Source: Clostridia bacterium (GTDB lineage Bacteria; Bacillota; Clostridia; Christensenellales; CAG-314). From it: 5,695 nucleotides of DNA. Within the stretch, counting starts at the first letter, position 1. Every line of letters begins with the position of its first letter. Under the pieces are notes generated by a model, which was not told where the DNA came from, did no database searches, and saw nothing but the letters and a program-made list of their open reading frames with translations. The translations under genes were made by a program, and so were the position numbers. Of the stretch, positions 1-5,695 are shown one piece after another. The DNA is taken from contig JAQUSX010000060.1 in assembly GCA_028710055.1 (NCBI GenBank), positions 1-5,695 on the forward strand, given 5' to 3'.

Positions 1-977
1 TTTTGCGGCAAGGGCTTGCCTTTCATGTGCATTGCCTTTACTCTTTCGGGCGGCGGTAGTTTTTCCTTGTTTTTAACTATTTGAAAACAGTCTTGCAGTT
101 CTTCAAATCTCGGTCTGTCTTTATAGTGCGGACAGTTTGTTCTATCAATGATTACGTATCCTTTTCTTGTCAGATACGCCAAAATTAAAGTGTTAAAAAA
201 TCTCATGCCGCCTGAGCCGTCGGTGGCGGAATGGAAAAATTCCATCGCTATTTCTTTGTAAAAATAAGTAACTCTTACCATACTCCTACGATGGTCAAGT
301 TTTAGCGGTTTGCAAGGGAACGTGTCTTGTTCTTCAATAACAAGAGGAGTAGTGGGAGCGTCAAGATACCACCAAAAAAGTCCAGCTTTTAACGAACTTG
401 TGATAGTGGGATATCTCAAAACAACGTCGTTCACCGCTTCCTGTAAAATAATTGGGTCGATTTCTTCATTAAATACCGCGGCGAGCCTAAACTGCGCGTT
501 ACTGTCGCGCGCAAGAGCGGGATATATTAAAGCCGCGTTATCAAGCTTAAACCATTGTTCTTTGTGCGTGGGTTGTTTTTTAGCAATTTGTCTTATTCTA
601 TAAGGAACGCTTTGGATTTTTTCCTCGTTTTTTTCACGTTTTTCCTGCAATTTTTTTTGACGGCGTTCATATTTTTCGCGGCGTCTGTTTTCCGCTTCCT
701 GCATTCTCAAAGCTGTTTTTTCTTGTTTTCTGGCCTTTATTTCTTGTTTTTTCGCTTTTAATTCCTGCCTTTTGGCTGCTTTAATGGATTTTTTATCTGA
801 TTTATTAGATTTCTTATCATTTTTACGCTCCATTTTCTCGGTCTTGGCAAGCGTAGCCGCCGCAAGTTTTTTTGCGTTCTCAATTTCTTTTAGACGCGCT
901 TTTTCTTCTTTTTTAGCCTTTAATTGTTTGCGTTTTTCGGCTTTGTTTATTTTTTTCAATTCTTTATTTTCTTCCAT
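1..977 (-). CDS. Acyltransferase-like protein (condensation/alcohol-acetyltransferase superfamily) with long charged N-terminal extension; 3' end cut by window
   Basis: Reading leftward from the ATG at 977-975, the frame is open for 325 codons to the window edge, so the C-terminus is missing. A Shine-Dalgarno GGCAGGA (983-989 on the complement) sits 5 nt before the ATG and decides the start. Residues 1-120 are proline-free and by my count 68 of 120 are K, R or E, predicting a long coiled coil or single alpha helix. From about residue 140 the protein becomes globular (QWFKLDNAALIYP at 141-153, then a segment ending FWWYLD at 201-206) and carries HSATDGSGG at 249-257. This fits the HxxxDG active-site motif of the chloramphenicol-acetyltransferase/condensation superfamily, with His249 as presumed general base. 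The pattern resembles Clostridia proteins usually annotated as alcohol acetyltransferases, whose real substrates are mostly unknown. No signal peptide or membrane segment is visible, so it is probably cytoplasmic. It is transcribed divergently from lgt. The superfamily is fairly secure, the substrate unknown, and the extension unexplained. Confidence 0.7.
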   Translation of the reverse strand, partial: MEENKELKKINKAEKRKQLKAKKEEKARLKEIENAKKLAAATLAKTEKMERKNDKKSNKSDKKSIKAAKRQELKAKKQEIKARKQEKTALRMQEAENRRREKYERRQKKLQEKREKNEEKIQSVPYRIRQIAKKQPTHKEQWFKLDNAALIYPALARDSNAQFRLAAVFNEEIDPIILQEAVNDVVLRYPTITSSLKAGLFWWYLDAPTTPLVIEEQDTFPCKPLKLDHRRSMVRVTYFYKEIAMEFFHSATDGSGGMRFFNTLILAYLTRKGYVIIDRTNCPHYKDRPRFEELQDCFQIVKNKEKLPPPERVKAMHMKGKPLPQ

Positions 978-1054
978 ATATTTCCTGCCGTTTTTTATTT
1001 TTGTCAGTTATTTTGTTCTTATTAGTTTAGCACAATTAACAAACTTTTTACCAC

Positions 1055-1081
1055 AATATAACAAATTTTTTTCGTTTGCAA
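1055..1081 (-). promoter_or_regulatory. Weak candidate promoter for the leftward acyltransferase-like gene
   Basis: On the complement, TTGCAA (1081-1076) and TATATT (1060-1055) are separated by 15 bp. The -10 matches consensus at five of six positions, but the spacer is short and the -35 only partial. Transcription would start near 1048, giving a leader of about 70 nt. An alternative is an extended -10 TGCTAAACT nearer the gene. The region is so AT-rich that chance matches are likely. Confidence 0.22.
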
Positions 1082-1154
1082 TTATTATTGCCTAGAATTT
1101 TGTCTAGTAAGACTCTACATTTAAGATTTTTTTTCTCTATTGGTTTTTATTTTG

Positions 1155-1200
1155 ACTCCATTAAAGGGACATTTTATTGACTAACCGACTGGAATGGAGT
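1155..1200. repeat. 8-bp inverted repeat flanking the lgt promoter
   Basis: ACTCCATT at 1155-1162 is the exact reverse complement of AATGGAGT at 1193-1200, with 30 bp between the arms. The right arm fills the end of the -35/-10 spacer and touches the first base of the -10 box; the left arm lies just upstream of the -35. A regulator binding both arms could control the operon, but one 8-bp dyad is weak evidence and the operator role is an inference. Confidence 0.4.
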
Positions 1201-1205
1201 AGAAT
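1177..1205 (+). promoter_or_regulatory. Sigma-A-type promoter of the lgt-pncB operon
   Basis: TTGACT (1177-1182) and TAGAAT (1200-1205) are separated by exactly 17 bp; each box matches five of six consensus bases. Initiation is expected near 1212, leaving a leader of about 25 nt before the lgt ATG, too short for a riboswitch. A second TTGACT at 1152-1157 lacks a comparable -10 at the right distance. Confidence 0.75.
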
Positions 1206-1235
1206 GTTTTTAATAATTTTTAAGAGAGGGCGAAA

Positions 1236-2120
1236 ATGTTTCAAAATCTTATTTCCGCCGTAATTGAGTTTGCTGCCGACGGCATATCTATTTTTGGCTA
1301 CAAAATATATTTTTACGCCTTATTAATCACAACGGGCATGGTATGCGCTATTATCGTGGCTTCACAACTTATGAAAAAGAAAGGCATACCGGGCGACCAA
1401 AGTCTTGATTACGCAATAGTGGTAATTCCGCTTGCTATTATCGGCTGCCGTATTTATTTTTTACTGTTCCCGTATAGTAATATTAGTTACGAGCAGTTTG
1501 AAGCAAGTTGGTCATGGCAAAACTTTTGGGCGATAAGAAACGGCGGACTGGGTATATACGGCGGCGTAATACTCGGTTATATCGGCGCGTTCATACTCAC
1601 ACGAATTAAAAAGCAAAAGTTATTCGAAATCGGCGATTGCGTCATACCCGGCTTATTGCTCGCTCAAAGCATTGGCAGATGGGGCAACTTTGTAAACGGC
1701 GAAGCATACGGCAATTTGGTTTTGAATCCTAATTTGCAATTTTTCCCGTACGCGGTTTTTGCGGACGGAGCGTGGCATCAAGCGACATTCTTCTACGAAA
1801 GCGTATTCACGCTGATAGGCTTTTTTGTCTGTTTGATATTGATAAAAGACGAGCATTACCGCGACGGCTGGTGTATGAGTTTTTACGGCATTTATTACGG
1901 TCTTGTCAGACTTGTAATAGAAGGTATGCGAACCGACAGCTTGTTTTTGCGCGTGCCCATTATATGGGAAAGAAGATTTTGGGAAACGGGTATCAGAATA
2001 TCGCAGCTTGTGTCGGTAATAATTATTATTATGGCGCTCGCTAGAATCGTTTATATTTATCGTAATGATATTAAAAACCTTTGGGAGAAAAGGCATAGAA
2101 AATCAAGCACAAAAGCTTAA
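1236..2120 (+). CDS. lgt: Prolipoprotein diacylglyceryl transferase Lgt
   Basis: Lgt is the polytopic membrane enzyme that transfers diacylglycerol from phosphatidylglycerol to the lipobox cysteine of prolipoproteins, the first step of lipoprotein maturation. The 294 residues match the usual family length and hold about seven hydrophobic segments. Visible family motifs are Tyr27 in the first helix (equivalent to E. coli Tyr26), GGLGIYGG at 103-110, the signature IGRWGNFVNGE at 146-156 with Arg148, Asn151 and Asn154, HQATFFYES at 181-189, Arg232 before the DSL segment, and RISQ at 254-257. In the 103-110 motif Tyr108 replaces the histidine (His103) of E. coli, a change I recall as common in Bacillota. 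The C-terminal tail from about 276 is basic (NLWEKRHRK), consistent with a cytoplasmic end. The start is fixed by AGAGAGGG (1223-1230) 5 nt upstream. It is the first gene of an operon, followed 12 nt later by pncB. Confidence 0.97.
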   Translation: MFQNLISAVIEFAADGISIFGYKIYFYALLITTGMVCAIIVASQLMKKKGIPGDQSLDYAIVVIPLAIIGCRIYFLLFPYSNISYEQFEASWSWQNFWAIRNGGLGIYGGVILGYIGAFILTRIKKQKLFEIGDCVIPGLLLAQSIGRWGNFVNGEAYGNLVLNPNLQFFPYAVFADGAWHQATFFYESVFTLIGFFVCLILIKDEHYRDGWCMSFYGIYYGLVRLVIEGMRTDSLFLRVPIIWERRFWETGIRISQLVSVIIIIMALARIVYIYRNDIKNLWEKRHRKSSTKA

Positions 2121-2126
2121 AGGAGA
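2121..2126 (+). promoter_or_regulatory. Ribosome binding site supporting the TTG start of pncB
   Basis: AGGAGA lies immediately after the lgt stop codon and 6 nt before TTG at 2133-2135. It decides in favour of the TTG start, because the residues it adds (including Asn5-Leu6-Thr7) belong to the conserved family N-terminus. A competing purine run GGAAGGAA (2139-2146) precedes an in-frame ATG at 2154, so some internal initiation is possible. Confidence 0.7.
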
Positions 2127-2132
2127 ACGAAA

Positions 2133-3575
2133 TTGGACGGAAGGAATTTGACAATGCTGACGGATTATTACGAGCTTACAATGATGAACGCGTACTATCT
2201 AAAACGTATGACGGATACAGTGGCCGTTTTTGACGTATTTTTCCGCGCGTATGACGAAAGCAATTACGTTATCGCCGCGGGGTTACAGCAAGCTGTGGAA
2301 TATTTATTAAACTTGCATTTTACCGATGAAGACATAAAATATCTTGAAAGCACAAACGGTTTTGACAAGGGGTTTTTGGAAAGTTTAAAAGACTTCAAAT
2401 TCACGGGTAATATTTACGCTGTGGAAGAAGGAACCGTCGTTTTTCCGACAGAACCGCTTTTGATAGTGGAAGCTCCTATAAATCAAGCTCAGTTAGTTGA
2501 AGGCGCGCTACTTAATATACTTAACTTTCAAACGTTAATCGCAACCAAAGCCGCTCGTATTTGCAGAGCGACGGACGGCGGAAGCGTTTTGGAATTTGGT
2601 CTAAGGCGCGCGCAAGCCCCCGACGCGTCGATATACGGCGCAAGAGCGGCTGTTATCGGCGGCTGCGACACGACCAGCAACGTTTTGGCGGCGCAGATGT
2701 TTGGAGTTCCGCCTGCGGGTACTCACGCTCACAGTTGGGTTATGGCTTTTCCGACAGAAATCGACGCTTTTCGCGCGTATGCCGAAATTTATCCCGACAA
2801 ATGTCTTTTACTCGTGGATACCTACGACACTCTGAAAAGCGGCGTGCCGAACGCCATAAAAGTTTTTGACGAACTGAAAGCAAAAGGCATTAAACCGTTT
2901 GGCATTCGTTTGGACAGCGGCGACTTGGCTTATCTATCCAAACAAGCGAGAAAAATGCTAGACGACGCGGGTTACAAAAACGCTAAAATATGCGTGAGCG
3001 GCGACCTTGACGAATACGTTATACAGTCGCTGAAACTTCAAGGCGCATGCATAGACATATACGGCGTCGGCACGAAAATGATTACGAGTTCGCATACGCC
3101 CAGTCTAGGCGGAGTATACAAACTTTCGGCTTTAAAAGACGGAAATAAATATATACCGAAAATGAAAGTTTCCGATAACCCGATAAAAACCACTAATCCC
3201 GGCAGAAAAAGCGTATACCGCCTTATCGACAATCACACTAAAAAAGCCTTGGCGGACATTATTACATTGTATGATGAAAAAATCGACGACAACGAGGACT
3301 ACAAAATCACGTCGGAAACAGAACGCTGGAAAACAATGATTTTGACCGATTTTACCGCCGTTCCGCTGCTCAAAAATATTATTATCGGCGGGAAAGTGGT
3401 TTATGATTTTCCGACTCTCAAACAAATAAAGGCGAAAACAAAAGAAAACCTTGACGCTTTTTGGGACGAATACAAAAGAAACGAAAAACCGCAGCTATTC
3501 AAAGTCGACTTGTCTGACAAGCTTTATTCGACAAAACAAAAACTTATTGCTGCGACAAGAGGAGAAATAAAATAA
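2133..3575 (+). CDS. pncB: Nicotinate phosphoribosyltransferase
   Basis: This cytoplasmic enzyme converts nicotinate and PRPP to nicotinate mononucleotide, with ATP hydrolysis, in the Preiss-Handler route of NAD salvage. The 480-residue length fits the Gram-positive form of the family. Motifs in order are NLTMLTDYYELTM at 5-17, FGLRRAQAPDA at 155-165 followed by ARAAVIGG at 170-177 (substrate-binding core), GTHAHSW at 196-202 with His200 as the likely phosphorylated histidine, LDSGDLAYLS at 260-269 (phosphoribosyl-binding region), and GVGT at 311-314. All key motifs are intact and no frameshift is seen. Translation starts at TTG with AGGAGA upstream; the ATG at codon 8 is a less likely alternative because it removes part of the conserved N-terminus. 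The gene sits 12 nt after lgt, and its stop directly abuts the next ATG, so all three genes are probably co-transcribed. A nicotinamide phosphoribosyltransferase role is unlikely given these motifs. Confidence 0.95.
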   Translation: MDGRNLTMLTDYYELTMMNAYYLKRMTDTVAVFDVFFRAYDESNYVIAAGLQQAVEYLLNLHFTDEDIKYLESTNGFDKGFLESLKDFKFTGNIYAVEEGTVVFPTEPLLIVEAPINQAQLVEGALLNILNFQTLIATKAARICRATDGGSVLEFGLRRAQAPDASIYGARAAVIGGCDTTSNVLAAQMFGVPPAGTHAHSWVMAFPTEIDAFRAYAEIYPDKCLLLVDTYDTLKSGVPNAIKVFDELKAKGIKPFGIRLDSGDLAYLSKQARKMLDDAGYKNAKICVSGDLDEYVIQSLKLQGACIDIYGVGTKMITSSHTPSLGGVYKLSALKDGNKYIPKMKVSDNPIKTTNPGRKSVYRLIDNHTKKALADIITLYDEKIDDNEDYKITSETERWKTMILTDFTAVPLLKNIIIGGKVVYDFPTLKQIKAKTKENLDAFWDEYKRNEKPQLFKVDLSDKLYSTKQKLIAATRGEIK

Positions 3576-3848
3576 ATGCGACAACCTGTAATTTTTCGAG
3601 GCACCCTTAGGAACAAACACTCCAAAAGACAAAAAAACAGCGTTAAAGAAAAGAGCAGCGTTTCTCAAAAAGAAAACGACGTTGAAATCGAAGTTAATAC
3701 CGAACCCGAATTTCCCGAATACGACGTTTTGACATTTACCGACGACAGCAGGAAAATGGATGAAAGCGACAAGCCGAAAGTCGAATTGTCCGAGCTACTA
3801 AAAGCTGACTGCGATTTAAAAAAACTTTGCGACGATTTGCTGAAATAA
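3576..3848 (+). CDS. Small hypothetical protein, basic N-terminus and acidic C-terminus
   Basis: I do not recognise this 90-residue protein. Its ATG follows the pncB stop with no gap, and AAGAGGAGA (3557-3565) inside the end of pncB lies 10 nt upstream, a slightly long but usable spacing, so translational coupling is likely. Residues 1-26 are basic with no acidic residue before Glu25. Residues 33-90 carry 19 D/E against 8 K/R. The middle (about 27-68) is rich in S, E, D, K and P and probably disordered, while residues 69-90 (VELSELLKADCDLKKLCDDLLK, split here as VELSELLKAD then CDLKKLCDDLLK) look like an amphipathic helix with cysteines at 79 and 85. There is no signal peptide or membrane span. 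The operon position, spacing and following terminator argue for a real gene; no function can be assigned. Confidence 0.72.
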   Translation: MRQPVIFRGTLRNKHSKRQKNSVKEKSSVSQKENDVEIEVNTEPEFPEYDVLTFTDDSRKMDESDKPKVELSELLKADCDLKKLCDDLLK

Positions 3849-3874
3849 CCCGAAAAATTTTTTACAACAATATG

Positions 3875-3907
3875 AAAACCCGATAAAAAAATCGGGTTTT
3901 TATTTTT
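3875..3907 (+). terminator. Rho-independent terminator of the lgt-pncB operon
   Basis: AAAACCCGAT (3875-3884) pairs perfectly with ATCGGGTTTT (3891-3900) around a six-A loop, and the T-rich tract continues to 3907 with one A interruption. It begins 26 nt after the stop of the small third gene, closes the operon, and insulates the next gene, which has its own promoter. The opposite orientation is less convincing as a terminator and no gene converges on it. Confidence 0.92.
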
Positions 3908-3948
3908 AAAAAAAATAATGCACAGATAGTACAGTATTAAAAATTATA

Positions 3949-3977
3949 TTGACCTTAAGACCGATTTTGAGTATAAT
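3949..3977 (+). promoter_or_regulatory. Strong sigma-A-type promoter of the lipoprotein gene
   Basis: TTGACC (3949-3954) and a perfect TATAAT (3972-3977) are separated by exactly 17 bp. Initiation near 3984 would give a leader of about 26 nt ending in the ribosome binding site GGGAGGG (3998-4004). It is the best promoter match in the window and indicates the gene is transcribed independently of the upstream operon. Confidence 0.88.
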
Positions 3978-4009
3978 ATAGTCTACGCTAAAATTAAGGG
4001 AGGGAAAAT

Positions 4010-5695
4010 ATGAAAAAATTTATTGCATTTTTTTTGATTTTTGCTTTACTCTTAACGACGCTGTCGATTGCAGGATGCTCTAAACCTATATACGCTGTGG
4101 AATTCGATTCTAACGGCGGAAGCCGACCAGCTTCGCAGTTAGTCGACAAAGGAGAGTTGGCGGAAGAACCCGCTGTTCCTACTAGAAACGGATTCCGTTT
4201 CGACGGTTGGTTTACCGACGAAGATTGCAAGCAAAAATTCAATTTTACTACCGCTATAAATAAAGATGTAACGCTATATGCAAAATGGACGGAAATTTTT
4301 ACAGTGAGATTTTTCCAAACGGACGGAACTCTGATTTTAGAGGAATACATGCCAAGCGGAGAAATTTTGTATGAGCCCGAAGTGCAAAAAGATGGTTACG
4401 TATTTATCGGTTGGTATACAGATGAAAACTGTGTGCAAAAATATGATTTTAACATCGCCGTAACCGCTAACCAGTCGATTTACGCAAAATGGGCTATTGA
4501 TACGTCCAGAACATGGCTTGTTAATTTTAAACAAAGCAACGAAACGCTGATAGATCAGCAGATCGTTCGCGGCGGTGACCGCATTTCAGTTCCGCAGGAG
4601 CCGACGATAAACGGGAAAATTTTTCTCGGCTGGTATGCGGACAATCAGTTTCAAAACGTTTTTGATTTTGAAACCGTAGTTACGTCGGATTTAGTCGTCT
4701 ATGCAAAATTTATGGATATAACCCAGTCGAGCAGTTTCCAATGGGTGAGCCTTCCCAACGGAACTGTTGAAGTTAAAAAATTTATCGGCGCCGAAACCGA
4801 AGTGGCTATTCCGTCAATGTACGACGGCAAGACCGTCACAAGTATAGGCTCGGAGGCTTTCAGCGGATGTTCGGATGTGGTTACGGTAATAATCCCCGAC
4901 GCCTTGACGAATATTGGATATAGAGCGTTTTTCCAATGTCAACTTTTATCCGATATTATTATACCCGACGCAGTAACGACAATTTCCTCGTACGCTTTTT
5001 ACGGCTGTTCTGGCTTAATGAGCGTTTCAATCGGAAACAGCGTAAACACAATCGGCGAAACCGCGTTTTTTGGCTGCTTGAATTTAACGAGCGTAGAAAT
5101 ACCCGCTTCCGTAACTAATCTGGGATATTGCGCGTTTTATAAATGTGACAATCTCGCTTACATATCTGTTGATGTGGAAAATACCGCTTACAAATCTATC
5201 GACGGCGATTTATACAGTAAAGACGGAACCGTTTTGTATCAATATGCGATCGCTAAAAAATCGACAAGCTTTACGATTCCCGACGATGTAGAAACTGTTA
5301 CCGCTTTCGCGTTTGGCAACAGTCCTTATTTGAACGAGATTATTATTCCCGACAGCGTAACGGATATAGTAAGCCACGCATTTTCAAACTGTAAAGGTAT
5401 GAAAAATTTTACCGTTAGCAATGATAACCCAATTTATAAATCGGTAGACGGTAATTTGTACAGTAAGGACGGCACGGTATTAATTAATTACGCGCTAGGC
5501 AAAACGTCAAGCGTTTTCACCATTCCTTCCGATGTAACGATTATATACGACAGCGCTTTTTCATACAGTTCCAATTTGACGGGGGTAAATATTCCCGACA
5601 GCGTAACATCTATACGCGCGAGCGCTTTTTACGAATGTGTGAATTTAAAAAGCGTGACAATTCCCAACAGCGTAACGTTTATAGGAATGGCGGTA
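4010..5695 (+). CDS. Surface lipoprotein with three InlB-type B-repeats and BspA-like leucine-rich repeats; 3' end cut by window
   Basis: The frame runs open for 562 codons to the right edge with no stop, so the C-terminus is unknown. GGGAGGG (3998-4004) lies 5 nt before the ATG. Residues 1-23 form a lipoprotein signal peptide: MKK, a hydrophobic stretch from about 4 to 18, then the lipobox IAGC with Cys23 as the lipidation site, a substrate for the Lgt encoded upstream. Residues 30-93, 95-161 and 169-234 are three Listeria-Bacteroides (InlB B-type) repeats, recognisable by a GWF/GWY core near the middle and a closing YAKW, YAKW and YAKF. After a short linker, residues from about 264 are BspA-type (LRR_5) leucine-rich repeats with a 23-residue period (prolines or equivalents at 296, 319, 342, 365) and recurring AF-x-x-C cores. 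Such proteins are typically displayed outside the membrane and are often linked to adhesion or host and microbe contact; a specific ligand cannot be inferred. More repeats probably follow beyond the edge. Confidence 0.9.
   Translation, partial: MKKFIAFFLIFALLLTTLSIAGCSKPIYAVEFDSNGGSRPASQLVDKGELAEEPAVPTRNGFRFDGWFTDEDCKQKFNFTTAINKDVTLYAKWTEIFTVRFFQTDGTLILEEYMPSGEILYEPEVQKDGYVFIGWYTDENCVQKYDFNIAVTANQSIYAKWAIDTSRTWLVNFKQSNETLIDQQIVRGGDRISVPQEPTINGKIFLGWYADNQFQNVFDFETVVTSDLVVYAKFMDITQSSSFQWVSLPNGTVEVKKFIGAETEVAIPSMYDGKTVTSIGSEAFSGCSDVVTVIIPDALTNIGYRAFFQCQLLSDIIIPDAVTTISSYAFYGCSGLMSVSIGNSVNTIGETAFFGCLNLTSVEIPASVTNLGYCAFYKCDNLAYISVDVENTAYKSIDGDLYSKDGTVLYQYAIAKKSTSFTIPDDVETVTAFAFGNSPYLNEIIIPDSVTDIVSHAFSNCKGMKNFTVSNDNPIYKSVDGNLYSKDGTVLINYALGKTSSVFTIPSDVTIIYDSAFSYSSNLTGVNIPDSVTSIRASAFYECVNLKSVTIPNSVTFIGMAV
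4097..4711 (+). repeat. Three tandem InlB/Listeria-Bacteroides B-type repeats (protein level)
   Basis: The units encode residues 30-93, 95-161 and 169-234, each about 65 residues. The first two are most alike: both have TDE followed one residue later by Cys (Cys73, Cys141), then QK, DF or NF, and end in YAKW. The third lacks the cysteine and ends in YAKF. The copies are too diverged at the DNA level to look recently duplicated. In the family these small beta-rich modules act as spacers or binding modules on surface proteins. Confidence 0.85.
5189..5680 (+). repeat. Two copies of an 82-residue (246-bp) super-repeat within the leucine-rich-repeat array
   Basis: Residues 394-475 and 476-557 are offset by exactly 82 residues. 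Each unit starts with a 36-residue non-LRR insert (YKS-x-DG-x-LYSKDGTVL, then FTIP) followed by ordinary 23-residue repeats (36+23+23). By hand count 30 of 54 residues are identical between 394-447 and 476-529. The last part of the second copy continues as a plain leucine-rich repeat where the first enters the next insert, so the match fades after about residue 550. Differences in the conserved stretch are largely synonymous, suggesting an old duplication kept by selection on the protein. Confidence 0.85.

Larger units (their letters stand above)
978..1235. other. Divergent intergenic region
   Basis: This 258-bp AT-rich gap separates the leftward acyltransferase-like gene from the rightward lgt operon, so control of both must lie here. 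It contains the rightward promoter (1177-1205), the 8-bp inverted repeat around it (1155-1200), a short dyad CTAGA / TCTAG (1092-1096 and 1103-1107), and a weak leftward promoter candidate. I see no terminator, riboswitch-like fold or additional ORF with a ribosome binding site. Confidence 0.7.

Noticed and set aside
310..1095. Rightward ORFs rich in Phe, Leu and Ser that look like small membrane proteins
   Set aside because: They are the complement of the Lys/Glu-rich leftward coding sequence, have no ribosome binding sites and overlap one another. The leftward frame has a Shine-Dalgarno, an unbroken 325 codons and a recognisable HxxxDG motif.
1206..1235. Riboswitch or attenuator before lgt
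   Set aside because: The predicted leader is only about 25 nt, too short for a regulatory fold beyond the ribosome binding site.
1653..2096. 147-codon leftward ORF opposite lgt, plus a 90-codon rightward ORF in another frame
   Set aside because: Both lie fully inside well-supported lgt, lack ribosome binding sites and show no recognisable motif.
2561..3425. ORFs overlapping pncB on both strands
   Set aside because: They are shadows of a fully conserved enzyme gene, with no independent start signals.
3849..3874. A/T dyad between the small gene and the terminator
   Set aside because: It is an A-run followed by a T-run with no GC stem, expected by chance in this AT-rich DNA; the adjacent CCCGAT hairpin is the real terminator.
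3994..4534. Leftward ORFs of 118 and 65 codons over the start of the lipoprotein gene
   Set aside because: The rightward frame has a consensus promoter, a strong ribosome binding site, a lipobox and repeat domains; the leftward ORFs have none of these.
4936..5118. 60-codon rightward ORF rich in Arg and Asn
   Set aside because: It is an alternative frame through the leucine-rich-repeat DNA; its repetitive composition follows from the underlying repeats.
5189..5680. Direct repeats read as a possible CRISPR or mobile-element signal
   Set aside because: The repeats are coding, diverged at the DNA level, 246 bp in period and in frame with a protein repeat; there are no short identical repeats with unique spacers and no transposase.

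Overview
The window is AT-rich with short intergenic gaps, strong purine-rich Shine-Dalgarno sites and Gram-positive-style promoters. The gene content is a Lgt of the Gram-positive type, a 480-residue nicotinate phosphoribosyltransferase, a surface lipoprotein with InlB/Listeria-Bacteroides repeats and BspA-type leucine-rich repeats, and an alcohol-acetyltransferase-like protein. Together these suggest an uncultured, probably gut-associated member of the Bacillota (Clostridia-like). That placement is an inference from gene families and style; no marker gene in the window fixes it.

Layout. Positions 1-977 (minus strand) hold most of an acyltransferase-like protein of the condensation/alcohol-acetyltransferase superfamily. 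It carries a roughly 120-residue, very highly charged N-terminal extension, and its 3' end lies beyond the left edge. Positions 978-1235 are a divergent intergenic region with a good promoter (TTGACT, 17 bp, TAGAAT) reading rightward, an 8-bp inverted repeat straddling that promoter, and only a weak candidate promoter for the leftward gene. Positions 1236-3848 look like one three-gene operon: lgt, pncB (TTG start, 12-nt gap) and a 90-residue protein of unknown function whose ATG directly follows the pncB stop. A clear rho-independent terminator at 3875-3907 closes it. A second, near-consensus promoter (TTGACC, 17 bp, TATAAT) at 3949-3977 then drives a lipoprotein gene at 4010 that stays open to the right edge (562 codons visible).

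How they fit together. Lgt attaches diacylglycerol to the lipobox cysteine of prolipoproteins, and the downstream gene encodes such a substrate (lipobox IAGC, Cys23). PncB makes nicotinate mononucleotide for NAD salvage. No functional link between lgt and pncB is evident beyond co-transcription. The lipoprotein is built like a surface adhesion or interaction protein: three B-type repeats near the membrane anchor, then a 23-residue-period leucine-rich-repeat array with a recurring 36-residue insert.

I see no mobile element, CRISPR array, tRNA, rRNA or defence locus. I do not find a convincing undescribed system. The items most worth a second look are the charged extension on the acyltransferase-like protein, the 90-residue orphan in the lgt-pncB operon, and the dyad over the lgt promoter.
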